Part shown: positions 1 to 7,630 of the stretch, in pieces
How the letters are laid out: each line of letters starts with the position of its first letter
Position numbering within the stretch: the first letter of the stretch is position 1
Program-made: the position numbers and the translations under genes
The notes under the pieces: generated by a model
The model's input: the letters and a program-made list of their open reading frames with translations, nothing else
Told to the model about the DNA's origin: nothing
The model's database searches: none
Assembly: GCF_021532625.1 (NCBI RefSeq)
Contig: NZ_JAKGAR010000001.1
Span: 372,001-436,000, forward strand
DNA length: 64,000 bases
Direction: 5' to 3'
DNA from: Octadecabacter algicola
Lineage (GTDB): Bacteria; Pseudomonadota; Alphaproteobacteria; Rhodobacterales; Rhodobacteraceae

Positions 1-1
1 T

Positions 2-1348
2 CCTGGTGTGGGTAAGACATCGCTCGGTAAATCTGTGGCCAAGGCAACGGGGCGTGAGTTTATTCGTATTTCACTTGGTGGCGTGCGTGATGAATCCGAA
101 ATCCGTGGTCACCGCCGGACGTACATCGGCTCTATGCCGGGTAAGATCATTCAGGCGCTGAAAAAGGCGAAAACCACAAACCCGCTTATCTTGCTCGATG
201 AGATCGACAAGATGGGTCAGGATTTCCGTGGCGACCCTGCATCCGCGATGCTTGAGGTGCTTGATCCGGAACAGAACGGCACATTCGTGGATCACTACTT
301 GGAGGTCGAGTATGACCTGTCCAACGTGATGTTCCTGACCACTTCGAACTCCTACAACATGCCGGGCCCATTGCTGGACCGGATGGAGATCATCCCGTTG
401 TCTGGTTACACAGAGGACGAAAAGCGTGAAATTGCGAAGCAGCACTTGCTTGAGAAAGTGATGAAAAATCATGGCCTTAAGGCTAAGGAATTCACACTCG
501 AAGACTCTGCGTTGACGTCCATGATCCGGTATTACACTCGCGAAGCTGGCGTGCGGAACCTTGAGCGTGAGATCGCAAAGGTTGCCCGTAAGGCTGTGAC
601 AAAGCTGGTGAAGAAAGAAGCTGAGACGATTGTCGTTAATGAGGACAACATCGAAGATTTCTTAGGCGTCAAAAAGCATCGCTTTGGCCTAGCTGAAGAG
701 AGCGATCAGGTCGGCGTCGTTACGGGGCTTGCCTACACATCTGTTGGCGGTGAGCTTTTGAATATCGAAGCGCTGCGACTGCCGGGCAAAGGCCGTATGA
801 AGACAACTGGTAAGCTTGGCGATGTGATGAAAGAATCCATCGACGCAGCGTCCAGCTATGTGCGTTCGATCAGCCCGCAGATCGGGGTGAAGCCGCCTGC
901 GTTTGATAAGTTGGACATCCACGTTCACGTGCCTGACGGTGCTACACCAAAAGATGGTCCATCTGCCGGTCTGGCGATGGTCACTGCGATCGTGTCTGTT
1001 CTGACAAAGATCCCAGTGCGCAAAGACATCGCCATGACGGGTGAAGTGACCCTGCGCGGCAATGCGTCAGCCATCGGTGGCCTGAAAGAGAAACTCTTGG
1101 CGGCTCTGCGGGGCGGTATCAAAACGGTGCTTATCCCAGAAGAGAACGTAAAAGATTTGGCCGACATTCCGGACAATGTGAAAGAAGGGCTGGAGATTAT
1201 TCCCGTCACGCACGTCACAGAAGTCTTGGAGCATGCGCTTGTTTCATCACCAAAGGCGGTTGAGTGGGACCAAGAGGCAGAGGATGCAGCTGCAGCTGAA
1301 GCCGCCTTACGCGCTCGTGATGGTGGGGCAGGGGCAACAGCCCACTAA
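2..1348 (+). CDS. lon: ATP-dependent protease Lon, C-terminal part (5' end outside window)
   Basis: Lon is a cytoplasmic AAA+ serine protease that degrades misfolded and regulatory proteins. The reading frame is already open at base 2 and begins inside the Walker A loop ([11 protein letters not shown]), so the N-terminal substrate-binding domain and the true start lie outside the window. Visible are Walker B (LILLDEIDK, about residue 60), the rest of the AAA+ module, and the complete Lon protease domain with the catalytic serine in PKDGPSAG and the catalytic lysine in [10 protein letters not shown]. About 448 residues are present of a family length near 800. The C-terminus ends in an alanine-rich tail. 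A strong terminator follows directly. The neighbouring small gene is on the other strand. Confidence 0.97.
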   Translation, partial: PGVGKTSLGKSVAKATGREFIRISLGGVRDESEIRGHRRTYIGSMPGKIIQALKKAKTTNPLILLDEIDKMGQDFRGDPASAMLEVLDPEQNGTFVDHYLEVEYDLSNVMFLTTSNSYNMPGPLLDRMEIIPLSGYTEDEKREIAKQHLLEKVMKNHGLKAKEFTLEDSALTSMIRYYTREAGVRNLEREIAKVARKAVTKLVKKEAETIVVNEDNIEDFLGVKKHRFGLAEESDQVGVVTGLAYTSVGGELLNIEALRLPGKGRMKTTGKLGDVMKESIDAASSYVRSISPQIGVKPPAFDKLDIHVHVPDGATPKDGPSAGLAMVTAIVSVLTKIPVRKDIAMTGEVTLRGNASAIGGLKEKLLAALRGGIKTVLIPEENVKDLADIPDNVKEGLEIIPVTHVTEVLEHALVSSPKAVEWDQEAEDAAAAEAALRARDGGAGATAH

Positions 1349-1365
1349 TGAACGTTCAATTGTAA

Positions 1366-1409
1366 AACCAAGAAGGGCGCCTGAGGTTTCTCAGGCGCCC
1401 TTCTTGGTT
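1366..1409. terminator. Bidirectional Rho-independent terminator between lon and a small minus-strand gene
   Basis: Perfect 20-bp inverted repeat (1366-1385 and 1390-1409) with a 4-base loop. The A-run before it (aaaa at 1364-1367) becomes a U-run for transcripts of the minus strand. It lies between the convergent lon (+) and the 62-aa peptide gene (-), so it can end both. Confidence 0.85.
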
Positions 1410-1426
1410 GGTAAGGCTTGAGTCGC

Positions 1427-1615
1427 TTAGTTGGAAGCTACTGCGACCAAGGCTGCGAAAATCATAATCGGCAGGAGCTGTGGACTGCTGGATGACGTTT
1501 CAGTTTCCTGAACGATGGTGAGTGGCTCCATCGTAGGTTCGCTCATACCGCCGGCAGTGGCGCTCAGTGTTGTTGCTGCGGAAAGCAGAGCAGCGGTTGC
1601 AAAATTTTTAATCAT
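1427..1615 (-). CDS. Small secreted or membrane-anchored peptide, 62 aa, unknown function
   Basis: The product starts with a short basic segment and a hydrophobic stretch ending in A-x-A-like residues (about 1-21), which reads as a signal peptide. A short acidic/Ser-rich linker follows, then a second hydrophobic segment near the C-terminus (PIMIFAALVAVAS). Small proteins with this two-part pattern are common in Rhodobacteraceae and have no assigned role. A good ribosome-binding site (AGGGG) lies about 7 bases before the ATG. It is a single-gene unit convergent with lon. I do not recognise a named family. Confidence 0.65.
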   Translation of the reverse strand: MIKNFATAALLSAATTLSATAGGMSEPTMEPLTIVQETETSSSSPQLLPIMIFAALVAVASN

Positions 1616-1805
1616 AGTAACATCCCCTTAAAATGCGCTTTATTTGTCTTGGTTTTTGCGGATCGGGTCAAGCGACACGGTACATAGGGCGCGGCAATAG
1701 CGCCGCAATGACCACTTTTCGAAAGAATTCCCATGGGATTAACGTGATTTGCAGGTTACTGTTTCTCAAATGGCCACAATCAAGTGGCTTTGATCGGAGA
1801 GAGCA

Positions 1806-2231
1806 ATGGCCACCCGCAGCACAAAAACCACGACCCCAAAGGCAAAAACAACGACGAAAACAGCCGCCGTTAAAACGACGACTAAGACGGCAACGGCTAA
1901 AGCTGTTACAAAGCCAGCGACGACAAAGGCGACGATTGTTGAATCCGTAACGCCTGTTGTAACTGCGACCCCAATCAAAAAGCCCGAGCTGATTGACCGT
2001 GTGATGGCCGAAACCGGAATGAAAAAGAAAGACGTCAAACCCGTGGTTGAGGCGATGTTGACCGTCTTGGGTCGGAGCTTGGCTGACGGCGAAGAATTGA
2101 CAGTGCCGCCACTCGGTAAAGTCATGATCAAGCGCGTCAAAGATGTGGCAAATGCAAAGATCATGACCCTGAAGGTGCGCCAACCTAAGGGCGACAATGG
2201 CCCAGCAAAGGCGCCTGTTGCTGCAGAATAA
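1806..2231 (+). CDS. HU/IHF-family DNA-binding protein with long basic N-terminal tail
   Basis: Residues 58-141 resemble the HU/IHF fold: an N-terminal helix pair (KKPELIDRVMAETGMKKKDV) and a beta-arm region (VPPLGKVMIKRVKD). Residues 1-57 are a low-complexity tail made almost entirely of Thr, Lys and Ala, similar in composition to histone H1-like tails. Canonical HU is about 90 residues, so this is an extended variant. The likely role is DNA binding and nucleoid organisation, with the tail adding non-specific charge contacts; this is inferred from composition. The arm tip lacks the usual RNP motif, so DNA bending may differ from classical HU. It is monocistronic and followed at once by a strong terminator. 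Confidence 0.85.
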   Translation: MATRSTKTTTPKAKTTTKTAAVKTTTKTATAKAVTKPATTKATIVESVTPVVTATPIKKPELIDRVMAETGMKKKDVKPVVEAMLTVLGRSLADGEELTVPPLGKVMIKRVKDVANAKIMTLKVRQPKGDNGPAKAPVAAE

Positions 2232-2256
2232 AGTCGCAAAGTTGGTAGGCGAGAGA

Positions 2257-2292
2257 ACGGCACGTGGGGGGGACCTCACGTGCCGTTTTTTT
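2257..2292 (+). terminator. Rho-independent terminator after the HU-like gene
   Basis: 10-bp perfect stem (2257-2266 with 2277-2286), G-rich 10-base loop, then a run of seven T. The T-run overlaps the stop codon of the convergent dadA gene. Confidence 0.9.
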
Positions 2293-3538
2293 AGCTCAGG
2301 TCAGCGCCAACCGAGTTGCTTTGCGAGTTTTGCAGCACGGCATCTGCAGCAAGCTCTGCGGTCGCGGCTGACAGCGTAAACCCAAGGTGCCCGTGGCCTG
2401 TGTTGTAAAACACACCAGGCGTTTTGCCTGCTCCAACGCGGGGCATCATGTTTGGCATCATGGGGCGTAGACCTGCCCATGGAACAGCATGTTCGGTGCT
2501 GACATCTGGAAAAAGATTTTCAACCCATTTCACCAACGGTTCGATCCGATCGTTGCGGATGTCTTTGTTATAGCCGTTAAATTCTGCCGTTCCGGCGACG
2601 CGGAACCGATCCGGGCCAAGGCGCGATGTTACGATTTTGGCTTTGTCATCCAGCAGGGATACCCACGGGGCCGCCGCGCGGCTGTCGTCATCATCCATCT
2701 GGACTGTGATTGAATAGCCTTTGACGGGGTAGATGTTAACGCGGTCGCCAACTTGTGCCGCCAGATCACGGCTTTGGACGCCAGCGCAGATGACTATTCC
2801 ATCAAAGTGGTCGGACCCCTTGCCATCTTTGTCATGCCACCCCACGTCCACACCGGGATTGCGCGCAGTAAGAGTGTCCACACCGCAACCGTAATGGAAC
2901 GCTGCGCCACGCTTTTCACAAGCTTCGGCGAGGCCCTTGGCATAAGCGTGAATGTCGCCCGTGAAATCGGTTTCGGTGTAGTAACCGCCGTACAAATCGC
3001 CCTGCAACGCCGGCTCTAGCGTTTTCATTTCTTCGGGCGTGACCGCATGGCGTTCCAACCCGCCTTCCTTAAGCAGCGCGTTGACCTTGGCAGCACCATC
3101 AAAGTCTGGCTTGCAGTCGTAAACATGTAAGATACCACGTTTTTCCAACGCAAAATCAAAACCTTCTGTCGCGGCGTGAGAGATGAAATGCTCGCGTGCC
3201 ATGATCGCAAGGCGCACAGTTTCGATCGTGTTCTTGCGGTAGTTAGGGATGTTGGACATGAATTCCGCCATCCAAGAATACTTGTGCCAGCTTGGTTTCG
3301 GGTTGACCAACAAAGGCGCGCCGCGCTGCGTCATCCATTTGATCCCTTTGAGGATCGTAGACCATTGGGTCCAAACTTCGGCGTTAGAGGCGCTCAACTG
3401 CCCGCCATTTGCAAAAGAGGTTTCCATCGCGGCATAACGGTTCTTATCGAACACGGTGACTTCAAAGCCACGGTTGATCAGCGCATAAGCTGTGGTGATT
3501 CCGGTGATGCCAGCACCGATTACGGCAATCTTTTTCAT
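2291..3538 (-). CDS. dadA: D-amino-acid dehydrogenase / DadA-family FAD oxidoreductase
   Basis: The 415-aa length matches DadA (about 410-435). The N-terminus carries the FAD-binding Rossmann motif GAGITG (residues 8-13), then the DadA-type segment SFANGGQLS. The C-terminal part contains WAGLRPMMPNMMPRVG and the FAD-closing region GHGHLGFTLSAATAE. Family members oxidise D-amino acids (classically D-alanine) to 2-oxo acids and pass electrons to the membrane quinone pool. The gene is preceded by a tandem glycine riboswitch, which suggests that glycine or a related amino acid is a physiological substrate or signal. That link is inferred; the family also includes glycine/sarcosine-oxidising relatives. 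An AGGGG ribosome-binding site lies about 10 bases before the ATG. It is a single gene facing the HU-like gene tail to tail. Confidence 0.88.
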   Translation of the reverse strand: MKKIAVIGAGITGITTAYALINRGFEVTVFDKNRYAAMETSFANGGQLSASNAEVWTQWSTILKGIKWMTQRGAPLLVNPKPSWHKYSWMAEFMSNIPNYRKNTIETVRLAIMAREHFISHAATEGFDFALEKRGILHVYDCKPDFDGAAKVNALLKEGGLERHAVTPEEMKTLEPALQGDLYGGYYTETDFTGDIHAYAKGLAEACEKRGAAFHYGCGVDTLTARNPGVDVGWHDKDGKGSDHFDGIVICAGVQSRDLAAQVGDRVNIYPVKGYSITVQMDDDDSRAAAPWVSLLDDKAKIVTSRLGPDRFRVAGTAEFNGYNKDIRNDRIEPLVKWVENLFPDVSTEHAVPWAGLRPMMPNMMPRVGAGKTPGVFYNTGHGHLGFTLSAATAELAADAVLQNSQSNSVGADLS

Positions 3539-3599
3539 GAGTTAGTTCCCCTCGGACGTTCAAACGAGCCAGCATAAGCCAGCGATGAACCCATCTGTC

Positions 3600-3780
3600 A
3601 GGGAACCTGAGAGTTTCGCCGCATGCCCAGTAGGGCGAAGATCGCGACTTCTCCTTCGGTGGGCGGCAATGTGTGCCACCGCTCTCCAGATTGCTATTCA
3701 CCCGCGGTCCGTGTGCCTGAGAGTTTCCGGGTCGTTGCTCCTTCGGCGCTGGGTCTTGCCCAGACTCTCCCGCGGGCGAG
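3600..3780 (-). promoter_or_regulatory. Tandem glycine riboswitch upstream of dadA
   Basis: On the minus strand two consecutive glycine-aptamer signatures can be read. Aptamer I (about 3772 down to 3711) has GGGAGAG, then CGCCGAAGGAGCAA, then AACTCTCAGGCAC. Aptamer II (about 3688 down to 3602) has TGGAGAGC, then CACCGAAGGAGAAG, then AACTCTCAGGTT. A linker of about 25 nt joins them. GGAGAG, CGAAGGAG and CUCUCAGG are hallmarks of the glycine riboswitch family. No terminator hairpin with a U-run lies between aptamer II and the dadA start. Instead GTTCCC at the 3' edge of aptamer II (3601-3606) is complementary to GGGAAC overlapping the dadA Shine-Dalgarno (3545-3550), which suggests translational control. 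Confidence 0.93.
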
Positions 3781-3875
3781 AGATGCATTTCTTCTATCGG
3801 TCTATTTGGGTTCTTAATCAATGATTCTATCGGGCGGGGCTTTTGATCCTCACGCGTGCGCGATAGGCACAGCGC

Positions 3876-4436
3876 ATGACATATCCAGAACTATATATTC
3901 TTCGCCATGGCGAAACCGAGTGGAACGCAGAGAACCGCATGCAGGGGTGGCTGAATTCCCCTTTGACTGCAAAAGGGCAGAGGGACGCCGCACGCCAAGG
4001 AGAAATCCTGCGCGGCCTTGATCTTGAGGGATTCTCATTTTGGTCCAGCCCATCGGGGCGGGCCTTCCAAACGGCAGGGCTTGCGTGTGGGGTTTTAGCA
4101 GAATCGATTCATACAGACATCAGATTACGCGAAATTGGCGTAGGGGAATGGTCGGGCCGTTTGCGGTTGGATTTGCCGATGCCGGACGGTCCAGACCCAG
4201 AACTGGCACAGTATGAAATGGCCCCGGGCGGGGAAGGGTTTGCCGCCGTAACAGACCGTGCAGCAGCGTTTCTAGCTGATCTTAAAGGGCCTGCGGTGCT
4301 GATTACCCATGGAATCACCAGTCGTGCCATCCGAAGTATCGTCGCCAGAGAACACGCCTTGGCCAACCCATCGATCCACGGCGGGCAGGGCTGTGTTTAT
4401 CATTTAAAAGACGGTGTGCAAAAATTGCTAACATGA
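3876..4436 (+). CDS. Histidine phosphatase family protein (phosphoglycerate-mutase-like)
   Basis: Residues 9-17 are LRHGETEWN, the RHG motif that carries the catalytic phospho-accepting His11 and Arg10. The second catalytic histidine is His145 in VLITHG, and an acidic residue sits in LREIGVGEW (about 84-92). At 186 aa the length fits small soluble phosphatases of branch 1 (GpmB/CobC-like) and not glycolytic dPGM (about 230-250 aa). The substrate cannot be told from sequence; small phosphomonoesters are likely. It is transcribed divergently from the dadA riboswitch leader and followed by tRNA-Val. Confidence 0.85.
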   Translation: MTYPELYILRHGETEWNAENRMQGWLNSPLTAKGQRDAARQGEILRGLDLEGFSFWSSPSGRAFQTAGLACGVLAESIHTDIRLREIGVGEWSGRLRLDLPMPDGPDPELAQYEMAPGGEGFAAVTDRAAAFLADLKGPAVLITHGITSRAIRSIVAREHALANPSIHGGQGCVYHLKDGVQKLLT

Positions 4437-4477
4437 GGCTTGCACCCCGCGAAGAGGGGCGCTAAACGCTGCTCATC

Positions 4478-4553
<76 letters not shown>

Positions 4554-4568
4554 TTTCCCCGATTGCCA

Positions 4569-4618
4569 AACCGAGTTCCATCGCTGGAACACCGTTATGC
4601 GGGTGTGCGGTTCTTTTT
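4569..4618 (+). terminator. Possible terminator after tRNA-Val
   Basis: A stem gttcca-tcgc-tggaac (4575-4590) lies inside an outer aaccg/cggtt pairing, followed by ctttttag. The structure is imperfect, so the call is tentative. The T-run overlaps the stop of the convergent deacetylase gene. Confidence 0.35.
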
Positions 4619-5384
4619 AGCCCGTTTCCCTGACCATACGGAAATTTCGCGACTGCCACAGCGGCCAACCGAGAATTTGGCTCACAGTTACAAAGTGCAG
4701 TCCGCGCGCTGTCAGCCCGTCTAGGGTCTGCGGCATCGCGTCGACGGTCCCGCGGTGGATGTCGTGGCTGAGGATGATTCCACCTTGGTGTGTATGGCTG
4801 AGGATTCGGTTTGCAACGACATGTGCGCCCGGACGTCGCCAATCCTGTGGGTCAACAGACCAAAGGATCGTCGGCAGGCTACGCACGTCATTAAGAAAGG
4901 TCCGCTGACGACGTGTAAAGGCGCCGTAGGGCGGACGGAAGGTTACAGGTGGGCGCCCTGTGATCTGATAGATTACATTTGTGGTTTGATCGATTTCTAG
5001 GATGGCAGCGCGGTCGCTATAGTTGTTCAAGAACGGATGCGACCAACTATGGTTGCCGATTTCGTGACCTTCTTCGGCAATACGGCGTGCAATCTGCGGA
5101 TACTGGGCGACCCTATTTCCAATAAGGTAGAACGTCGCGCGCAGTCCGCGTTCGCGCAGCATGTCGAGCAACCGCGGTGTGTGCGTCGGATGAGGACCGT
5201 CATCAAACGTCATTGCGACGACAGGGGATGGGGTCCTTACGGCTGTAATGGTCGCAACATCCGACAGCACAAGATCGTTAGGAAGCCGAATAAGAGGCTG
5301 CGCGGACGCGCTTGATCCCATCAATGTTGTGACACCAAAGCCAATACCGGCCGCCAAAGCATGGCGCCGCGACAGATTAACCAT
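4617..5384 (-). CDS. Exported polysaccharide deacetylase (NodB domain)
   Basis: The start was set at the ATG with GGAGG seven bases upstream, giving 255 aa; an upstream in-frame ATG has no such site. The N-terminus has a twin-arginine-like motif (SRRHALAAG) and a hydrophobic segment ending in SASA, so export, possibly by Tat, is likely. The NodB homology domain is clear: TFDDGPHP with the metal-binding Asp pair near residues 61-62, HSWSH with metal-ligand histidines at about 112 and 116, and RPPYG near 150. A late motif LSHDIH (about 205) supplies another conserved His. Family members remove N-acetyl groups from peptidoglycan, chitin-like or other surface glycans; the substrate is not evident here. 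The gene stands alone, convergent with tRNA-Val. Confidence 0.88.
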   Translation of the reverse strand: MVNLSRRHALAAGIGFGVTTLMGSSASAQPLIRLPNDLVLSDVATITAVRTPSPVVAMTFDDGPHPTHTPRLLDMLRERGLRATFYLIGNRVAQYPQIARRIAEEGHEIGNHSWSHPFLNNYSDRAAILEIDQTTNVIYQITGRPPVTFRPPYGAFTRRQRTFLNDVRSLPTILWSVDPQDWRRPGAHVVANRILSHTHQGGIILSHDIHRGTVDAMPQTLDGLTARGLHFVTVSQILGWPLWQSRNFRMVRETG

Positions 5385-5618
5385 TAGACCCTCCCCAGGG
5401 TGTGGATAGCAAGCACGAAGAGAATTGCGGGGATTCCGCTGCAAAATCAAAGTGTTTTTGAATAAATCGTACGCGCATTGCGGCGTAAAACCCTTGTCCT
5501 ACTGCATGTTGTGGCCTCGCCATTGCGAAAAGCTGCAAATCACTGTTGCTTGTGGCTTGACGGGGTAGGCTGTCGCACCTAGAAGCACCTCACGTTGATG
5601 CAAATCAACGGACAGTGG

Positions 5619-5695
5619 GCGGTTGTAGCTCAGTTGGTTAGAGTACCGGCCTGTCACGCCGGGGGTCGCGGGTTCGAGTCCCGTCAACCGCGCCA
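5619..5695 (+). tRNA. tRNA-Asp (anticodon GTC), first copy
   Basis: A 77-nt cloverleaf: acceptor gcggttg/caaccgc, D-arm gctcagttggttagagt, anticodon stem ccggc/gccgg with loop ctgtcac (anticodon GTC), T-arm gggttcgagtccc, discriminator G and encoded CCA. It is identical over its whole length to the copy starting 160 bp downstream. Confidence 0.96.
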
Positions 5696-5778
5696 TCACT
5701 GTCCCTTAGTCCGAGGTTAGGACTTCCCTGGTCTGGGGTTTAAGACTGCTCTGCTTGAGGGTAAAAGCAAGAAAGTGC

Positions 5779-5855
5779 GCGGTTGTAGCTCAGTTGGTTA
5801 GAGTACCGGCCTGTCACGCCGGGGGTCGCGGGTTCGAGTCCCGTCAACCGCGCCA
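5779..5855 (+). tRNA. tRNA-Asp (anticodon GTC), second identical copy
   Basis: Identical in all 77 positions to the first tRNA-Asp gene. An 83-bp spacer separates them and does not look duplicated, so this is a gene-level duplication or a pair kept identical by gene conversion. Encoded CCA is followed by a short T-run (cttttc). Confidence 0.96.
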
Positions 5856-6340
5856 CTTTTCTCCCCTTTGATTGTCAAAACGCCCATCGACCGGACCGCA
5901 GGTTCGTAGTCGGGGCTGCTTTCTGCTTTTGGAATGACGGTTCGATGTCTTGACTCGTGGCGCCTGCCGACGCGTCTTACTGAAAAGCTACAGGGGTGTT
6001 TTGCCTGTTAATGCGGGCAAGACGGTCGGCGAAACGGGTTTCCATAGTGCACTCCTAAATCGAAGCTCGGAGTAATATGCAGATGGGTTGCGATTTAGGA
6101 ATCAGCACGACCAAATCGGGGCCGCTTGGCAGCTTTGAGCTGATATTCGTTTTTAGAAATCTCTTGCATTAATTGCACGTTCTCGGCGAAGTGTTCTCAC
6201 GGGTCGGCGATGGCGTCGCCAGCATTTACATGCAACCCCGTTTCCCCTTCCTGAACGCCGGGATTTTTCTTTGCTGCGGTTCAGTCGAGGAGGGTCGCCT
6301 TCTTCGATGCGTGCTGCGGCATGTAATGAAGGAGCCAACA
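5856..6340. other. Mostly non-coding stretch between tRNA-Asp and the creatinase gene
   Basis: 485 bases without a long gene. It holds one possible 22-codon minus-strand peptide gene (listed separately). The upstream extension of the creatinase frame from 6173 looks non-coding, because codon use is irregular and the good ribosome-binding site is at 6331. No integrase fragment or duplicated tRNA 3' end was seen here, although the position beside tRNA genes would be typical for insertions. Confidence 0.5.
5977..6045 (-). CDS. Possible 22-aa peptide
   Basis: A short frame reading METRFADRLARINRQNTPVA plus two residues. It starts with ATG and has AGGAGT about 6 bases upstream, which is a good ribosome-binding site. 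The peptide is basic and its first half could form an amphipathic helix. It may be a genuine small protein or the truncated head of a longer gene. No homologue is recognised with certainty. Confidence 0.35.
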   Translation of the reverse strand: METRFADRLARINRQNTPVAFQ

Positions 6341-7543
6341 ATGGATCGTCCAGAGTTTTACCGTTTCCATCAGGGTGACAAGACCCTGCCATTTGAACCG
6401 AAAGAGTACGAAAATCGCCTGACACGCCTGCGTGCAGATATGCAGATAAGCGGCGTTGACGCGTGCGTTTTCACCTCAATGCATAATGTCGCTTATTATA
6501 CGGGCTTCCTTTATTGCGCGTTCGGGCGGCCATATGCATTAGTCGTTACCCAAACCGATGATGTGACCATTAGCGCGGGAATTGACGCTGCTCAGCCGTG
6601 GCGGCGCAGCCATGGCGATAACATTACCTACACGGATTGGCAGCGGAATAACTTCTGGCGGGCTGTTCTTTCGGTCACTGGCGCGGGTAAGACCATCGGA
6701 TATGAGGCGGATCACTTGACCCTTACGCAGAGTAATTTGATGGATAGTTTCTTGTCGCCAAACGCAATTGTTGATGTGGCTCCGATTACGATGCGGCAAC
6801 GGATGCACAAGTCGGTGGCTGAGATTGCACTGATCCGGTCATGTGCCCAAGTGGCTGACGTTGGCGGCTATGCCGTTCGGGATGCGATCAAAGCAGGCAC
6901 TCGTGAAATAGATGTCGCAATGGCGGGTCGCAATGCAATGGAGCTGGAGATTGCGAAACGTTTCCCAGATGCTGAATACCGCGACACTTGGGTTTGGTTC
7001 CAATCAGGCATCAATACAGATGGTGCTCATAACCCTGTCACTGGACGCACCTTACAACGAGGCGATATTTTAAGCCTCAATACATTTCCGATGATCAGCG
7101 CTTATTACACAGCGCTTGAACGAACGTTGTTCGTTGAAACAGTGGATTCCGCCAGCCTAAAGATTTGGGAGGCCAATGTTGCGGCCCATGAGTTAGGCAT
7201 GAGTCTACTTAAACCGGGTGCAAGCTGTGCGGAGGTTACAGAACAGATCAATACCTTCTTTGAGGAACATGATCTGCTTCAATACCGGAGCTTTGGGTAC
7301 GGGCATTCCTTTGGGGTGCTGTCTCACTACTACGGACGCGAGGCAGGCCTAGAGCTCCGCGAGGACATCGACACAGTGCTCGAACCGGGCATGGTTATTT
7401 CAATGGAGCCGATGTTGACCGTTCCAGAAGGGGCGCCTGGTTCAGGCGGTTATCGCGAACATGATATCTTGGTCATCACCGAAGATGGAAATGAGAACAT
7501 TACAGGATATCCTTATGGACCTGAGTTCAATGTGATCACCTAA
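6341..7543 (+). CDS. Creatinase (creatine amidinohydrolase)
   Basis: The 400-aa length from the ATG at 6341 (GGAG seven bases upstream) matches bacterial creatinase (about 403 aa). The protein has the two-domain pita-bread fold of the M24 family. Creatinase-like segments include FTSMHNVAYYTGFLYC (about 45-60), PWRRSHGDNITYTDWQR (about 87-103), WFQSGINTDGAHNPVTGR, and YGHSFGVLSHYYGRE with the catalytic-site histidine region. The enzyme hydrolyses creatine to sarcosine and urea. No creatininase, sarcosine oxidase or urease gene is next to it, so any pathway partners lie elsewhere. The DadA-family enzyme 3 kb upstream acts on a chemically related amino acid class, but the two are not in one operon. 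Related M24 hydrolases cannot be excluded, though similarity to creatinase is strong. Confidence 0.87.
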   Translation: MDRPEFYRFHQGDKTLPFEPKEYENRLTRLRADMQISGVDACVFTSMHNVAYYTGFLYCAFGRPYALVVTQTDDVTISAGIDAAQPWRRSHGDNITYTDWQRNNFWRAVLSVTGAGKTIGYEADHLTLTQSNLMDSFLSPNAIVDVAPITMRQRMHKSVAEIALIRSCAQVADVGGYAVRDAIKAGTREIDVAMAGRNAMELEIAKRFPDAEYRDTWVWFQSGINTDGAHNPVTGRTLQRGDILSLNTFPMISAYYTALERTLFVETVDSASLKIWEANVAAHELGMSLLKPGASCAEVTEQINTFFEEHDLLQYRSFGYGHSFGVLSHYYGREAGLELREDIDTVLEPGMVISMEPMLTVPEGAPGSGGYREHDILVITEDGNENITGYPYGPEFNVIT

Positions 7544-7630
7544 GGCTCACTAGACCGACCTTGGCTCGATATGAGCGAAGGTCGGTTTAGCCCCACTTGG
7601 TTGTTGATGATTTCCTCCGCTGTGCAGAGG

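Noticed and set aside
1668-2279. Two long minus-strand frames opposite the HU-like gene
   Set aside because: They arise from the repetitive AAR/ACN codons of the basic tail read backwards. Repetitive Val/Phe/Arg content is an artefact.
6173-6340. N-terminal extension of creatinase
   Set aside because: The upstream codons do not match the family, and a strong ribosome-binding site precedes the ATG at 6341.
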